This document shows positions 48,772 to 60,300 of a stretch of DNA of 64,000 nucleotides, one piece after another. Origin of the DNA: Gleditsia sinensis (Eukaryota > Streptophyta > Magnoliopsida > Fabales > Fabaceae). A program made the translations under genes and the position numbers. The DNA is taken from positions 14,134,501 through 14,198,500 of the forward strand of contig CM073474.1 in assembly GCA_037074535.1 (NCBI GenBank). Reading direction: 5' to 3'. Numbering within the stretch: position 1 is the stretch's first letter; each line of letters opens with the position of its first letter. The notes under the pieces were generated by a model that did not search any database, was not told the origin of the DNA, and worked only from the letters and a program-made list of their open reading frames with translations.

Positions 48772-50800
48772 TATTGTGTCAAAAGGTTGGGAGAGGGGCA
48801 TCTTCATGCATTATATACTCTAATTCTCTATCCAAATTAAAATGACTCAAAAATCCAAAAGTAGTTGAAACACAACTACCATAAATAAATACCGAAATTA
48901 AAGGAATCAACACTATCCATTAGCTAGGGACATACCTGAATTGCACTTTTCATGGAACTCAGAGATTGGAATTCAACAAACCCAAAACAGTATCCCTGCT
49001 GCTGCAAAGACAAAAATATATGGAGTGTTCCAGTAAAAGTGTTAGGGATGCAGAAAAAGTGGAAATTGGTAGTTTGAATGCATAATTCATCTTATAAGTT
49101 ATATATACCCTATTATTTCTGACTTGGATGCCTCCTTGTTTGATGGGTCCAAAATTCTTAAATTCCTCCTCCAACTGATCAACCGTCACATTTAAGGGCA
49201 AATTTCGAATGTAAATGGAATGCCCATCAACTGTTGGAGGGTAGAACATGTTTAATAGAAAAAGAAGCAAGATAAAATAAGATATTTTAGCTCAAGTTCA
49301 AGAAGCAGACATCATGACTTTACAAAGTTGAATTGTGCTTTTACACACTTAATATAATCCAAACTTTTGAAAGGAAAAATCAGAGCATGATATATATGAA
49401 ACACACCAAGGAACATGTACCTTCCTCATGATTATCACTACTTTCAGCTGTACTGACACTATTTAATGCCACTTCAGGAACTGCAGCAGATGCTACTGGC
49501 TCAACTGAATGTTTTTCAGATGCCACCACCTTCACAGTATTAGTAGGTACATAGACTTTAATTGGTCCTGAACTCCCTTTTGGGACTTTCACCTGCAATA
49601 AATCTAATAAACTTGAAAATTTGAATAAACAAATTGTCTGCAAGTGCTATCTAAGAACTCACAATTGATGCATATGACTTCTTTGAAGTGTCCTCTTGGG
49701 CTGAAGAAGCCAAATCTATGGCCTCAGAAACATCATTTCCATTTGACTCAGAATGGGGTTCCACAACATCCTCACTTTCATTTAGTATTTGTCTCTCATG
49801 ATTAGATGGCTCATATGCATTCTCAGCAACATTTTGATCCTTGTCTCCATGAGAATTGACAGGGTGTGGAGCAGAAGGATCAGAAACATGACTGGGCTCT
49901 GCATAGAAGTGTGAAAAGTATGAATAGTCTTCCTAAATAAAGTCTATAACAGGAGTATGAAAAGCATGGATTATTCTTGCCTGGGTCAGGGGTTATGGTT
50001 TCAGCAGCTGCATTATCAACCCCATTAACTGGACGCTGCTCCAATAGTTCAGTATCTTCTAAATACCTAAAAACATCATTCAGAACAAAATAGCCCTTGT
50101 CTTGTGGAGCAAGAAAGAACGACTGTGCAAATTTTCTTCTCATATTATCCTTGTCAATCAAACATCCAGTCACTAGCACAGTCACTCCTTCCTTGTAAGA
50201 CTTTTGAGCATCTGCAGTTCTTATCTCTGCTTTAAAGTCCTTGAAATTTAATGAAAGAATCTTCTCATTGATGCCCTGCATCAGAAAAAGAAAGTGATAT
50301 ACCACTTAGTATCAGGGATGGCCAGAGATATGTCTATAAATTACAAGAAATTTAGCAGCAGCACCATAAAACATAAATGGATAAAGGATTATCCTTATCA
50401 CCTTTGTAAAAACCATGAAAATAAATATAGTGTCAGCTGCATGATCTTATAAAATGAATAAAGTGAAGAAAAAAAAATCAGTGGTGCATTAATGCCTAGT
50501 AGATAGCCCCTGCTGCATGATCATTTACTTTACAATGCTCCTTCTCTTTCCAATGAGCATTTGAGACTATAAGAGAAAGAGTTATATAGGCATAAGTTGT
50601 GTTAGGAAACTTACTTCCATGGTTGTCACCGATGTCATTACCCCATTGGAATCAGGTCGGCTTAGCAAACTGGATTCCTGGTAAAACCGATAGACCAATT
50701 CCGGGGAGTGGTGAAGAATATGGTAATACTGCTCAACAAATGCATTTCCAACCACTTGAGCACTAGGAATAGTTGGATGACTAGCTGTTTGCAATGCCAT
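45797..50800 (-). CDS. G3BP-like protein with NTF2, RRM and RGG regions
   Basis: Plant G3BP-like proteins are cytoplasmic RNA-binding proteins linked to stress granules. Eight coding exons on the minus strand join in frame: 50615-50800, 49981-50275, 49663-49898, 49421-49592, 49109-49230, 48936-49001, 46353-46416 and 45797-46041, giving 461 residues, close to the usual family length. The NTF2-like domain (about 16-132: VGNAFVEQYYHILHHSPELVYRFY in pieces, LVTGCL, FFLAPQDKGYFVLNDVFRY) is followed by an acidic linker, SYASI with VKVPKGSSGP, an RRM (about 299-375) with RNP2 IYIRNLP and RNP1 GYCFGFVEF, and an RGG-rich tail (381-461). All introns are GT-AG except the second coding intron (GC-AG). 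A 5' UTR intron precedes the start. Confidence 0.93.
48706..48767. repeat. (AT)n microsatellite in a G3BP intron
   Basis: About 30 AT units in the intron between exons six and seven (46417-48935). Confidence 0.95.
49899..49980 (-). other. GC-AG intron of the G3BP-like gene
   Basis: On the minus strand the exon ends GACCCAG and the intron starts GCAAGA; it ends TTCTATGCAG before AGCCCAG. No GT donor nearby keeps the frame. With GC as donor the protein reads TPDP-E-PSHV, the form expected after the NTF2 domain in this family. CAG/GCAAG is the usual context of plant GC donors. Confidence 0.8.
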
Positions 50801-50823
50801 TTTGCAGAAAAGCCACCAATATG

Positions 50824-52396
50824 CTGAAACTTAAGAACATACGAGTATATTCAGTACTTACTGGCATTCAATAAGCTCAGAGAAACACATTTTAATTCAT
50901 TTCGAGAAACTTAATTGAAATTTATCAAACATTCAAATTCAAACAAGAAGTAGTCACAAGATAGAGACAGATGACTGCAAATTCAACATCAAGAGATAAA
51001 CATACGTATTACTGACAAACATAATATTTATCCTTTCTTTACAGGACGTGCAAGAACAACACAGACTTGAAAAATATATATTTGGGAAGGCAGGGTTAAG
51101 AATTCAAAGAAGAAACCTACCTTACCAAACATCTTCAAGCTAGAATAAAGCTGAGGGAAATTTCAATATTATGGAAACAATCCCCAAGTACAGCATTTTA
51201 ATTATACCAAGTTGGATGGGTATCAACAAGATTAGAATAGTCCCTGATCCTACACTTGGTACGCTTGACTGCAATTCTTAGTCTCTTAACATTAAGGACA
51301 CTGGAAACACTAATGGAAATAGCATGTATAAATAAAATGCAAGGCAACAGACCAAACACAGACTGATTACAAGAAGTTGGTGTTGACTAGCCATGAATCG
51401 AAGAAAATTTTTGTTATTAGAAAAATAAAGCCTATATATTAGTGGTAGAACGGGAAAGAAAGAGAGAATAAAAAAAGAAAAAAGAAAAAATATGGGTTTT
51501 TGTGAGAAACTTAAATGATCTATAGTCTATAGTGCTGAAAAGCAACAAGTAAGATGAAAAAATACCCACAAAAATAATCTATATTCTCAAACTGAAGTTG
51601 AACAAGTTTAATTTACCATATAGCCACATTTCAATAAGCGCCTATAAAAAAATGAATATTGTGAGCAACGAAACAAAAATTCATAAAACATACATAAAAA
51701 GTTCAGAAGCAACTGATGGCTTGATACGCAAATGAAAGGATTTATATGAAAGAGAATACCCAATCAGCTTTGTCTACAAACAAGGAAGATATAATGAATA
51801 AGACTATGAATCTCCTGAAGAGTTCGGTCCTGGCTCAGGATGAATGTTGGTGGCATGCTTAACACATGCAAGTCGGACGGGAAGTGGTGTATCCAGTGGC
51901 AGACGGGTGAGTAATGTGCAAGAACCTGCCCTTGGGAGGGGAAAAACAGCTGGAAACGGCTGCTGATACCCCGTAGGCTCAGAGGCAAAAGGAGGAATCC
52001 GCATCCAAAGACAATTAAACTTAAATCTAAACCCTAAACCGACCTCATAGCGCGAATTAAGCAACACCCATTTGAGCTCGTGATAAACGGCAACCAAATC
52101 AGGTACTTAAAGACGAAAATATTTCAAACTTCAAGAAAAAACAAAAATTCACAAATAAACGTGACCTGGCTACTATCTATAAAAACTAAACAGCCCCAAT
52201 GCCCACTCATAATGTTTGATTACAAAGAAAAATGACCATTTTTTGAATCAGCGTAGAAACGGCATGTTAACGTAAGATAAGCATTAACTGTACAACAAAC
52301 ATGAAGCAATTAGTTAAAAGAATGTCTTTAGAATTGTCCAAAGAAAACATCATCGTCCATTCGTCACGACAATCCGAAAAAGTGAATGTCGGGTAC
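50824..52396 (-). other. 5' UTR intron of the G3BP-like gene
   Basis: On the minus strand a donor, AAAAACAG/GTACCC at 52397/52396, and an acceptor, AAGTTTCAG/CATATTGG at 50824/50823, bracket 1573 bp. The non-coding first exon would end at 52397 and begin somewhere near 52450-52570. The start codon follows 23 bases into the second exon. The intron contains the plastid 16S fragment. This is prediction from splice consensus only. Confidence 0.6.
51811..52002 (+). pseudogene. Nuclear copy of plastid 16S rDNA 5' end (NUPT)
   Basis: The stretch GAGTTCGGTCCTGGCTCAGG through GGAGGAATCCGC follows the first roughly 190 bases of chloroplast 16S rRNA, including CATGCTTAACACATGCAAGT, GCAAGAACCTGCCCTTGGGA and ACGGCTGCTGATACCCCGTA. 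It breaks off after GGAATCCGC. Many differences from the plastid form lie at C or CpG positions (for example AATGTTGGTGG and GTAATGTGC). It lies antisense to the G3BP-like gene inside its 5' UTR intron. It is too short and too altered to be an rRNA gene. Confidence 0.92.
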
Positions 52397-52397
52397 C

Positions 52398-52600
52398 TGT
52401 TTTTGGGAATTCTTTTTTGCAGCTTGTGAAGGAGTTATTGGCGACGATGAGATGGTACAGTGACTACGAACACCCCAGCGGAAAGGAGGAGACGAATAAG
52501 AACAGTTAGCGCACGAAAAGAAAAAAAACAGAGAAGTGTGGGAAATCTACCTGTGAACTGTGAATGTAATTGTCCCCTTGGTCTTGGCAGCTGGGCTGCA
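52398..52600 (-). promoter_or_regulatory. Non-coding first exon and promoter of the G3BP-like gene
   Basis: Balanced composition and a CT-rich leader on the minus strand, ending at the predicted donor at 52397. The plus-strand frames at 52460-52711 and 52560-52742 overlap it and are not considered genes. Confidence 0.45.
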
Positions 52601-52742
52601 GGTTTTATCTTATACGGTTCGTTGGATTTACCAATTGAATTCTTGGACTTTGTTAGTTACATTTTTATTGTGCCATCTAAAAACTGTGTGTGTTTCGTAC
52701 GATTCTTTTAATTTTAATTTGTATAAAAAAATTTCTATTTAA

Positions 52743-54980
52743 GAAAAGTATTAATAAAATTTATATTCCATATAAATTTTTATAAAAATTCATAAATAAT
52801 TTGATTCAATAAATCACTTATCACTAAATAATGTAATTAATTTTTATAAATATTTAGAATAAAAGAGATTAGTAAAAAAATTTTAAAAAATTAGAAAAAA
52901 GTGCAAATTTAAATTTTATAACATTCAAGAACAGTAAAACATGCTAGCTTTCAACTACATAAAAAAATTGATTAAATTCCAGAATAATTCATTTTTATCG
53001 GTTCATAAAAAAACTATTGATGAAACTTATTTTTTCGGTAAATATTTATAGTTTTTCGGTATAAAAAAATAATTATGCCGCCCCTTTAGGAAAGCGTTAA
53101 TCATGATTATCGACTAAATATTTTGTATATTAAACATTTAATAGCTACAATAATTTCAATTTTAATATATTAGACGTATATATCTATATTTACATCTATA
53201 TATGCCGTACAAAAATAACAACAAATAGGAAATACATGTGTCATTCTCTTCTTTATTGTTTTTCCTCCAAAATTAACTGAGGAGGTGATCTTGCTCTAAT
53301 GACGGAATGGATTTTGAAAACCTTGTCTTCTGAGAAAAAAATTGGAATTTGGCCAAAATAATTTGATGGTTAATAACAAAATCAAGCAGTAAGAAATTCT
53401 TCCGGAAAAAAATAAAGCAGCAAGAAAAGAGAAAAAAGCTTCAAAAGCTGCACCTTAAATGCTCGAACTAATATTTCGTACTTTTCTTTTCTTTTCTCAA
53501 TTTTTCTGGACGCGTGCAACTTTCTTACCATATTCTTCTCTTGCCATTTCTACCAAAGTCAAAGAAAAAAGTTTCAACATTAGATGCATGCATCCGTAGG
53601 TGTTTTTGATAGGTGAATATGTGATTTTTCAACTATACTAATGACTAAAGGCTGCCTTACATTATCCTTACGGGCTAGGGGGGATCAATGGTTGAATTTA
53701 GTCACTTTTTGAACCTAAACCAAATTAGTTAGTGTTTTTTTTTTCAACTGAAGATAGATTATTATATTTTATTGAAATAAAAATAGGACAAGGACCCTTC
53801 AATACATGACAAAAGAATTTCATGAAATTGTAAAATATAGAATTAACCATACAAAACATTATATAAACAGATTGGTGAACCAGATTTTCTATAGTAATAC
53901 AAAAAGACTTGTTAAAATTTATAATTGGTTGTAATTGCTCACTAAACAATTTCGACATGCTTGAAGCTTTTATCCCTACCTTGATAATATCTTTTCTAAC
54001 AAAATTGACGTGATGGTTAAGATTTAATTTTTCACTTTTTGCCATGATATTAAAATCGATCTCAAGAAACTTTGCAGATGAAAGATCTCACGATGGTCAA
54101 AACCTAAGAAGCTTAGGCAAGAAACAAAAAATAAAATCAATATCAAAGAGGTAGGTTGAACCAAACAAATTAAAATCAAGAGTAGTCAAAATACAGTGAG
54201 AGCATAGTTTGACGATGACAAAGGGAGAAAATCTTTTATAAAGGACGCTATCAAAATAGGGCAACTACAAAAAATGAAAAAAAAAAAGAAAAAAGAAAAA
54301 GAAAAAAAAAACAACTAGTGGGGAGGGAGAAGAAGATTGCCCATGTAGCAGCCCCCTCCCTAACGGCCGACACAAGAGCTTTGTGAGACGATATTGAGTT
54401 TATTTAATTTCTTTGAAATGACTTAATCGAATCAAATTAAATCGTTTTTGCTAAAAGAAAACTTACCTAAACTAATTTAATCAATTTTAATTGATTTTTT
54501 GGCAGTTTCTTTTATTTAATTTAGTGAGGGTCGTTTAATTCGATTTAAATAGACACCAATAATTCTTACCCAATTTAACCACTTATGAGCGCAGCAACTA
54601 AAGCCTCTCCATAAGTGCCCATTGATCCATTCTTTGTGCAAAAGAATGCCTCTCCATATTGTTGTGCAGTAGTATTTTGTTACATATATCTTGTGAGATA
54701 AGAATTTTGTTTTGGTCTATTCTTCTTCTTCTTTTTTGTCATCCATAATTTCATAATTTTTCTCCAAAAAAAATGGAAGTGTAGTAAATTAATTTTCTCA
54801 GTTCACCAACCTTAAAAAAAAAAAAAGGAAGATAGTTTTTGCAGAGTACTTTTTGAAAGTTGTTTATATCTTTTGGCAATCTCAATTCAATACAAAAAGG
54901 TATGCAGACAGCCTTTTCCTTTTACTTCGTAATGAACTTATCCTTTTACTTCGTAATGAAATGTGCAAACACTAGTCAAG
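52743..54980. other. AT-rich intergenic sequence
   Basis: No gene recognised. A 106-codon minus-strand frame (53725-54045, starting MAKSEKLNLNHHV) has no domain I know. Its flanks look repetitive, so it may be a mobile-element fragment. A near-perfect 24-bp duplication built on CTTTTACTTCGTAATGAA lies at about 54910-54960. Confidence 0.45.
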
Positions 54981-56500
54981 AAAAAGCAGAAACAAAAGGG
55001 AAGAAAAACCCAACAGCCCACTAAAGGAGGTTGCAATATTTGATATGAAATAGAAGAACATCTGGGACACCTTGTTTCTCATGTTTTCTTTGATAGAGAT
55101 TACTATTTATTCTATATTGAATTTAAAAAACTATTCTTAATTAAGATACCTTCAATGTGTTTATGTGTCCAGATGTATTTTTCTCCTTATCCTCTAAACT
55201 GTGATTCCTCAAATGAAAAAATAAATTAGTCGATGAATTGGAGAAGGGACTTAACCTTTTTATATTTATATTTGGACTGACGGTTATCTACCTATAATAG
55301 ATAGTCACTCTTTAATTATATACTGACTCATTATATCTATACTAGGTTAAAGTCAAATAAGGTGAAATTAATTTACTCAATTGATTACTGATTAACAGAT
55401 ATTCAATTCATATTATTGGACTAACATTCTATCCATTTTATTAAATTAAAATACTCTAATAAGTTAAGTCCAATAATTCTAACATTCTTTCACTTGGACA
55501 ATATTGATTAGATTTTAATCATTTATTGATAACAAGTTGAAAAGGACTATCAGATTAAACAATTGTGGCCACTAATCTTTAGCCTATTAAAAACACTACA
55601 AATATGATCGGTCTAATAAAATAATTAACTCAGGAAAATGGGCAAGAATACATAGTTAAATCATATTTTTTATTATCTATAATCTCATAAACTAGATCCC
55701 CTATGGACATGACTATAATGATGTAAAAGTGGAGATGCACAATAATGTATATTATGTGATCTACCTGTACATGTACATATGTGCAAGAGTCCTCATTTTA
55801 TTTCATCACGAAATATAACATCTTCTCAAGAAGATATTACAAATTGTCTCTCACGAAACAATTCACTTATTCTCACAAAAGAGATATAACATGTTTCTCA
55901 TAAAGAAATACAATACTTTCACTAAGAAAGCTACTTTCACCATAAGGTCATTTTGTCTATTGTCATCGTAAAATTATTCTTTTCCAAAATTTATTACATC
56001 TATAACAAAAATATTAATACAAAAATTGCCATTTCTTGAAAGAAATAATCATATCTTTGATATAATACTGATACAAAAGTCAATCACTTTTAAAATGATA
56101 TCATGATCTATCTATTAAGGTAATTACCATCATGTGCATATTATAAAATAACCATGATTCATGTCCACACACACAGAATGTTAAACAATACAATTAAGTG
56201 CTAACACAACTATTGTCAACTCTTATAGATCAAACACATCAAAGAATAATAGCAAGTTCAATAAATTTCATAAGTGATTAATTCAAAATATTTAAATTAA
56301 AGTCTTTATGACTTCACATACATTGAAAATATCATAGTTTCTTACCATAACTCTAACCATCCTAGAATTAATCAATTTTGTAGCTTAATATGAATCATTA
56401 TATATTTCAAAAGAAACACACTACAAAAATCTCATTGAGATGAAGACCATAATATGGCACTTAGTCATTCAATTTATGGCATAACAGATAGGATAAATAG
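54981..56500 (-). mobile_element. Probable Ty1/copia 3' end (LTR and part of the internal tail)
   Basis: On the minus strand TTGTCCAAGTGAAAGAATGTTAG appears in two adjoining parts around 55484-55500. A purine-rich tract of the AAGTGGGAGAATG type directly before TGTTAGAATTATTGG is characteristic of many copia 3' ends. The LTR would run from 55484 toward lower coordinates; its far end is not resolved and 54981 is nominal. The internal tail extends toward 56500, where the next chromovirus is inserted. No coding domain is left. Confidence 0.4.
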
Positions 56501-59022
56501 TGTAACATCCCATAATTTTTATTTTTAAATAATATTGTTTTGTTATAAAAACTATATTTTTATTTATTTAAAAATGATTATGTTCTGCTAAAAAGAAGTC
56601 TATTTTTAATTAAAATAATTATTTTTTTGCTTGAAATAATTATATTGGCCTCTAATGAATTTTTAGAAATATTCTTTCTTTTAATATAAATAAAGATATT
56701 TGTTTTGAAATTTGTTTTATTACGATTTTTATAAAAAAAAAATCATGATTTAAGAGTTTAACTAAAGATTTATGAGAATAGAAATTTTAAGAAATTTTTG
56801 GGACATTTTATGATGAAAAATGGAATTTATATGAATTTATATAAAAGAAAATCCTATTATTCAATTATTAAATAATAATAATAATAATTATAAAAAAAAT
56901 AAAAAAATAGAGAATGAGGAATCGGAGGCAAGGAAACGAAGATAGAATTTCAGAAAAATTAAAATCGGATGAATAGTAAGTGAATAGTGAGTGAATAGTA
57001 ACTTTCAACTTTTTCTCTCGATTTGGAGTGTCTGTTGGCTTCCAATCTCAAAACTGAAGGTGTTACTAGATTCAGGACGAAAAATACTATGGTTTTAACC
57101 GATCAGTTTTTTAAATCAGCCGTTGAATCGCCGTAGATCTGAAGTAGAAAATCTTAGAAAAAGATAAGTTCTGAAACTTTTACTTAGAGACCTCTAATTG
57201 AAATTCTGACACCGTAGATGGATTCAAAAACTAAATAAACCTTAGAATAGGTATATTTTCAGTCATCTAACAGCCTTTTTGTTCGTCGTGAATAGTTTTT
57301 TTCGGGGGGTGAATAGTACTTTCCGGCGGTAAATAGTGACCGCTTCCGGAGTCATTTTTCAAGTCTTTGGATCCTCCGGACACGTTTTTGAGGTCTAATT
57401 GGTCAAATTCAGCTTGGAAAAGTACTGTTTAGGGCTGTCCAATCTGGAGCCCTTATCAGGTGAGTATATACTTCTTTCTATGACTTGCCCCATGCTCTTC
57501 TTGAATTATAAATTTATTATTGTTTCTGATTATAAATTATTTACGATTATAAGTTTCTGAAATGTGTTCAAATATCTGTTATACTTACAAACTGACACAT
57601 AGTTCAAGAAGAGTATGGTTTTAGAAATGGATTTTGGAACTCATTGAATATGTGGTACTAAATGTATTTATCATTATTTGATAAAGTGAATATTATGTGC
57701 ACGATACATTGATTTGTAAAGCTATATACTTGTGAAAATGATGCATGTCATATTATAAATGAGATTGAATGGTAAGCGTAAAGCTCATGGCGAGTTGCTT
57801 GATATTTTACATGTATATATATGTATTGATGCATATTGGCTGGTTGTATGGCTTGTGACGGTACTGAATAGGGGACGCCCTATTAGACTTAGTGAGCTGG
57901 GGGAGGGCCGCTCCAACCGGGTGATAGTGGTAATGTGGGGAGGCAGGAGGGTGATGTACTCACATTCCCTGATCACTTATTGTGACTAGGGTCGAGGTCA
58001 CTATGTGTATAGCAAATTGCATTGAACAGATCGCTGACTGAGGCATGTCATTTTCAAATTGCATTAACCAGATCGTCGACTGAGGCAGGTCATCATTTAC
58101 AAATTGCATTGACCAAATCACCGATTAAGGCAGGTCATCATTTTCAAATTGCATTGACTAGATCGCCGACTGAGGCAGATCATCATTTACAAATTGCATT
58201 GACCAGATCGCTGACTGAGGCAGGTCATCATTTTCAAATTGCATTGATCAGATCGTCGACTGAAGCAGGTCATCATTTTCAAATTGCATTGACCAGATCG
58301 CCGAGTGAGGCAGGTCATTTTCAAATCAAATTGCATTGCTAGGTCGCCGAGTGAGGCAAGTCATTTTCAAATTAAATTGCATTGACCAGATCGCCGAGTG
58401 AGGCAGGTCATTTTAAAAATGATGATTTTATCTCTAGATCTTAATATTTTACTATAACTTATACAGTTGAGCATAATAACATTTGTTTAATGATTATACT
58501 ATGGTGCATATGGTTTTAGATATCTAAATATCCTTTGATTTGAGAATATTTGAAATACGGGTCTCATATGAATGTACTTCTGAACTGTATTTTCTATGTG
58601 ACATATTTTAAAACATAAGTACATCCATATGCTGACCTAAGAGGTCATAGGAGGAATTATTTACTCACTGAGTTGTCAAACTCATTACACGATATTTTCA
58701 CATTTTTCATATAAGAATATCAGAGTCTGATTCGGCAGATAGGTTTAATATTCTCTGGTTGAGTCTACGTTGCTTCCAAGACTCACGGTCTTTGAATTAT
58801 ACTGTGTTTGTATTCTAGAGTGCTCTGAACGCTATAGGCAGAATTTCTGTTTCTGCTGTACTCTGATGTTTATAGATTTGCTCTGTATATTGTGTATACA
58901 TGAGAGATTCTATATGTATTTGTTCCCATGATAAAGAATTGAATTATGTATATTTATGGAGATTATCTTACATTTTAAAAAAAAATTGTTTATTTTACGT
59001 AACGTAAATTAGGGGCGTTACA
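56501..59022 (+). mobile_element. 5' LTR of the second chromovirus, 2522 bp
   Basis: The LTR begins TGTAACATCCC at 56501 and ends GGGGCGTTACA at 59022, directly before the primer-binding site. Its first 780 bases match the 3' LTR starting at 63215 closely, with scattered substitutions and small indels such as an extra 11 bases near 63380 in the 3' copy. The segment CTGAGTTGTCAAACTCATTA near 58667-58686 is shared in style with the solo LTR at 8068-12103. A 45-bp minisatellite is contained at 58018-58410. Confidence 0.92.
58018..58410 (+). repeat. 45-bp minisatellite in the LTR, about nine units
   Basis: Units of the type TTGACCAGATCGCCGACTGA, then GGCAGGTCATCATTTTC and AAATTGCA, repeat about nine times. 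Most are 45 bases long; a few lose the ATC triplet, and the last ones carry an extra AAATT. Because 45 is a multiple of three, the frame 58022-58342 stays open and encodes a 15-residue repeat (TRSPTEAGHHFQIAL type). This is very likely a by-product of unit length rather than a gene. Confidence 0.93.
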
Positions 59023-59025
59023 AGT

Positions 59026-59037
59026 TGGTATCAGAGT
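59026..59037 (+). other. Primer-binding site, initiator Met-tRNA type
   Basis: TGGTATCAGAGT starts four bases after the LTR end. It is complementary to the 3' end of initiator methionine tRNA, except for its last base, which is C in the usual TGGTATCAGAGC. This fixes the plus-strand orientation of the element. Confidence 0.85.
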
Positions 59038-59689
59038 ATTAGGTTTCCCTGTGGCTATCAGAGCAAAGGATTCTTTAGTAGGACCTTTAGTATCGATATG
59101 AGTCGGACATATTTATACTTCAGGTGCTGTTAAGGGATTCTATAGAGTTTCAAATTCTTTTCTATTCCAAGTTGCTAAAGTTTATAGTATAAGACGGATT
59201 GAATATTGTGACATCTTAAGAGATATCTATGGATTAATTACAGCTTGAAAGTGAAAGGGATAGGCATCTCAAAGAATTTAAAGAATTGATACAAATACCA
59301 AATATGGTGGTTTTTGAATGTGACATTCGATGTACCCGGTTGTCTAGATATGGTAGACTTTGATGTCTGAATGTCGTTATGAAATATCACTATAAGGTGA
59401 TTAAATTCAATATTCTTGGGGAATTTTCTTTCTTGATACAAGGGGATCGTAGGGAGATACCCAGTAATCTAATCTCTGCTTTACTATCCCACAATTGATT
59501 ATAAAAAAAAATATCAAGAATATTTGACAATGTTGAGAAATATTGATATTAAGTAAACCAGTATAAATCAAGTGCCAGTGGTTAGAGAATTTTTTTTTAT
59601 ATAATTCCTGAGGAATTGTTAGGATTACGTCGAAATAATAAATAGAATTTGGTTTTGATTTATTTCCTGGAACCTAACCAGTGTCTATA

Positions 59690-60295
59690 TTTCCATATAG
59701 AATGGCACCCACTGAACTTAAAGAACTGAAAAAAAATAGTTACAAGATATGTTAGACAATGGATTTAAAAGTCCTAGTACTTTTACTTGGAGTGCTCTAG
59801 TTTTATCTGTGAAAAAGAATGATGGATCATTATGACTATGCATAGATTATAGACAATTGAATAAAGTGACACTGTAGAATAAATACACATTACCTTGTAT
59901 AGATGATTTATTTGACCAGTTAGAAAGTGCTCAACATTTTTCAAAAACTGACTTGATTTGATATCTAAATATCATCAATTAAGGATAAAAGAAGAGGATA
60001 TTGCAAAAAATTGCTTTCAGGAGTTGGCATAGACACTATGAGTTTTTAGTTATGTCATTTGGATTGATAAATGTCCTAGCTACATTCATAGATTTAATGA
60101 ATAAGTAATTAAGCCATCCCTGAATCAAGTTGTTATTATATTTATTGATGATATACTAGAATATTCCAAGAGTTTAGAACAACATAAGCAATATTTAAAG
60201 ATAGTTATACCAACTCTAAGGGAGTAGGGTTGGTAAGGATGATATCCAAGTTGACCATAAGAAAGTAGAAGTAGTACAACAATTGCATGTTCTAC
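59690..60295 (+). pseudogene. Chromovirus reverse transcriptase remnant
   Basis: The translation, over two frames with many stops, gives MAPTELKELKK, ALVLSVKKNDGSL, LCIDYRQLNKVTL, HYEFLVMSFGL and the catalytic block FIDDILEYSKSLEQHKQYLK near 60140-60200. After LRE near 60225 it continues with DDIQVDHKKVEVVQQL up to about 60285. The LOG-like segment begins at 60301, so the RT is cut at this point. Confidence 0.82.
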
Positions 60296-60300
60296 TACAG

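Noticed and set aside
51811..52002. 16S rRNA gene
   Set aside because: Only the first ~190 bases are present, with many substitutions, inside a nuclear intron. It is a plastid insertion and not functional.
53725..54045. 106-codon minus-strand frame
   Set aside because: No domain, AT-rich composition and repetitive flanks. Not enough to call a gene.
58022..58342. 106-codon repetitive frame, or CRISPR-like array
   Set aside because: It is a 45-bp head-to-tail minisatellite without unique spacers in a plant LTR. The open frame follows from the unit being a multiple of three.
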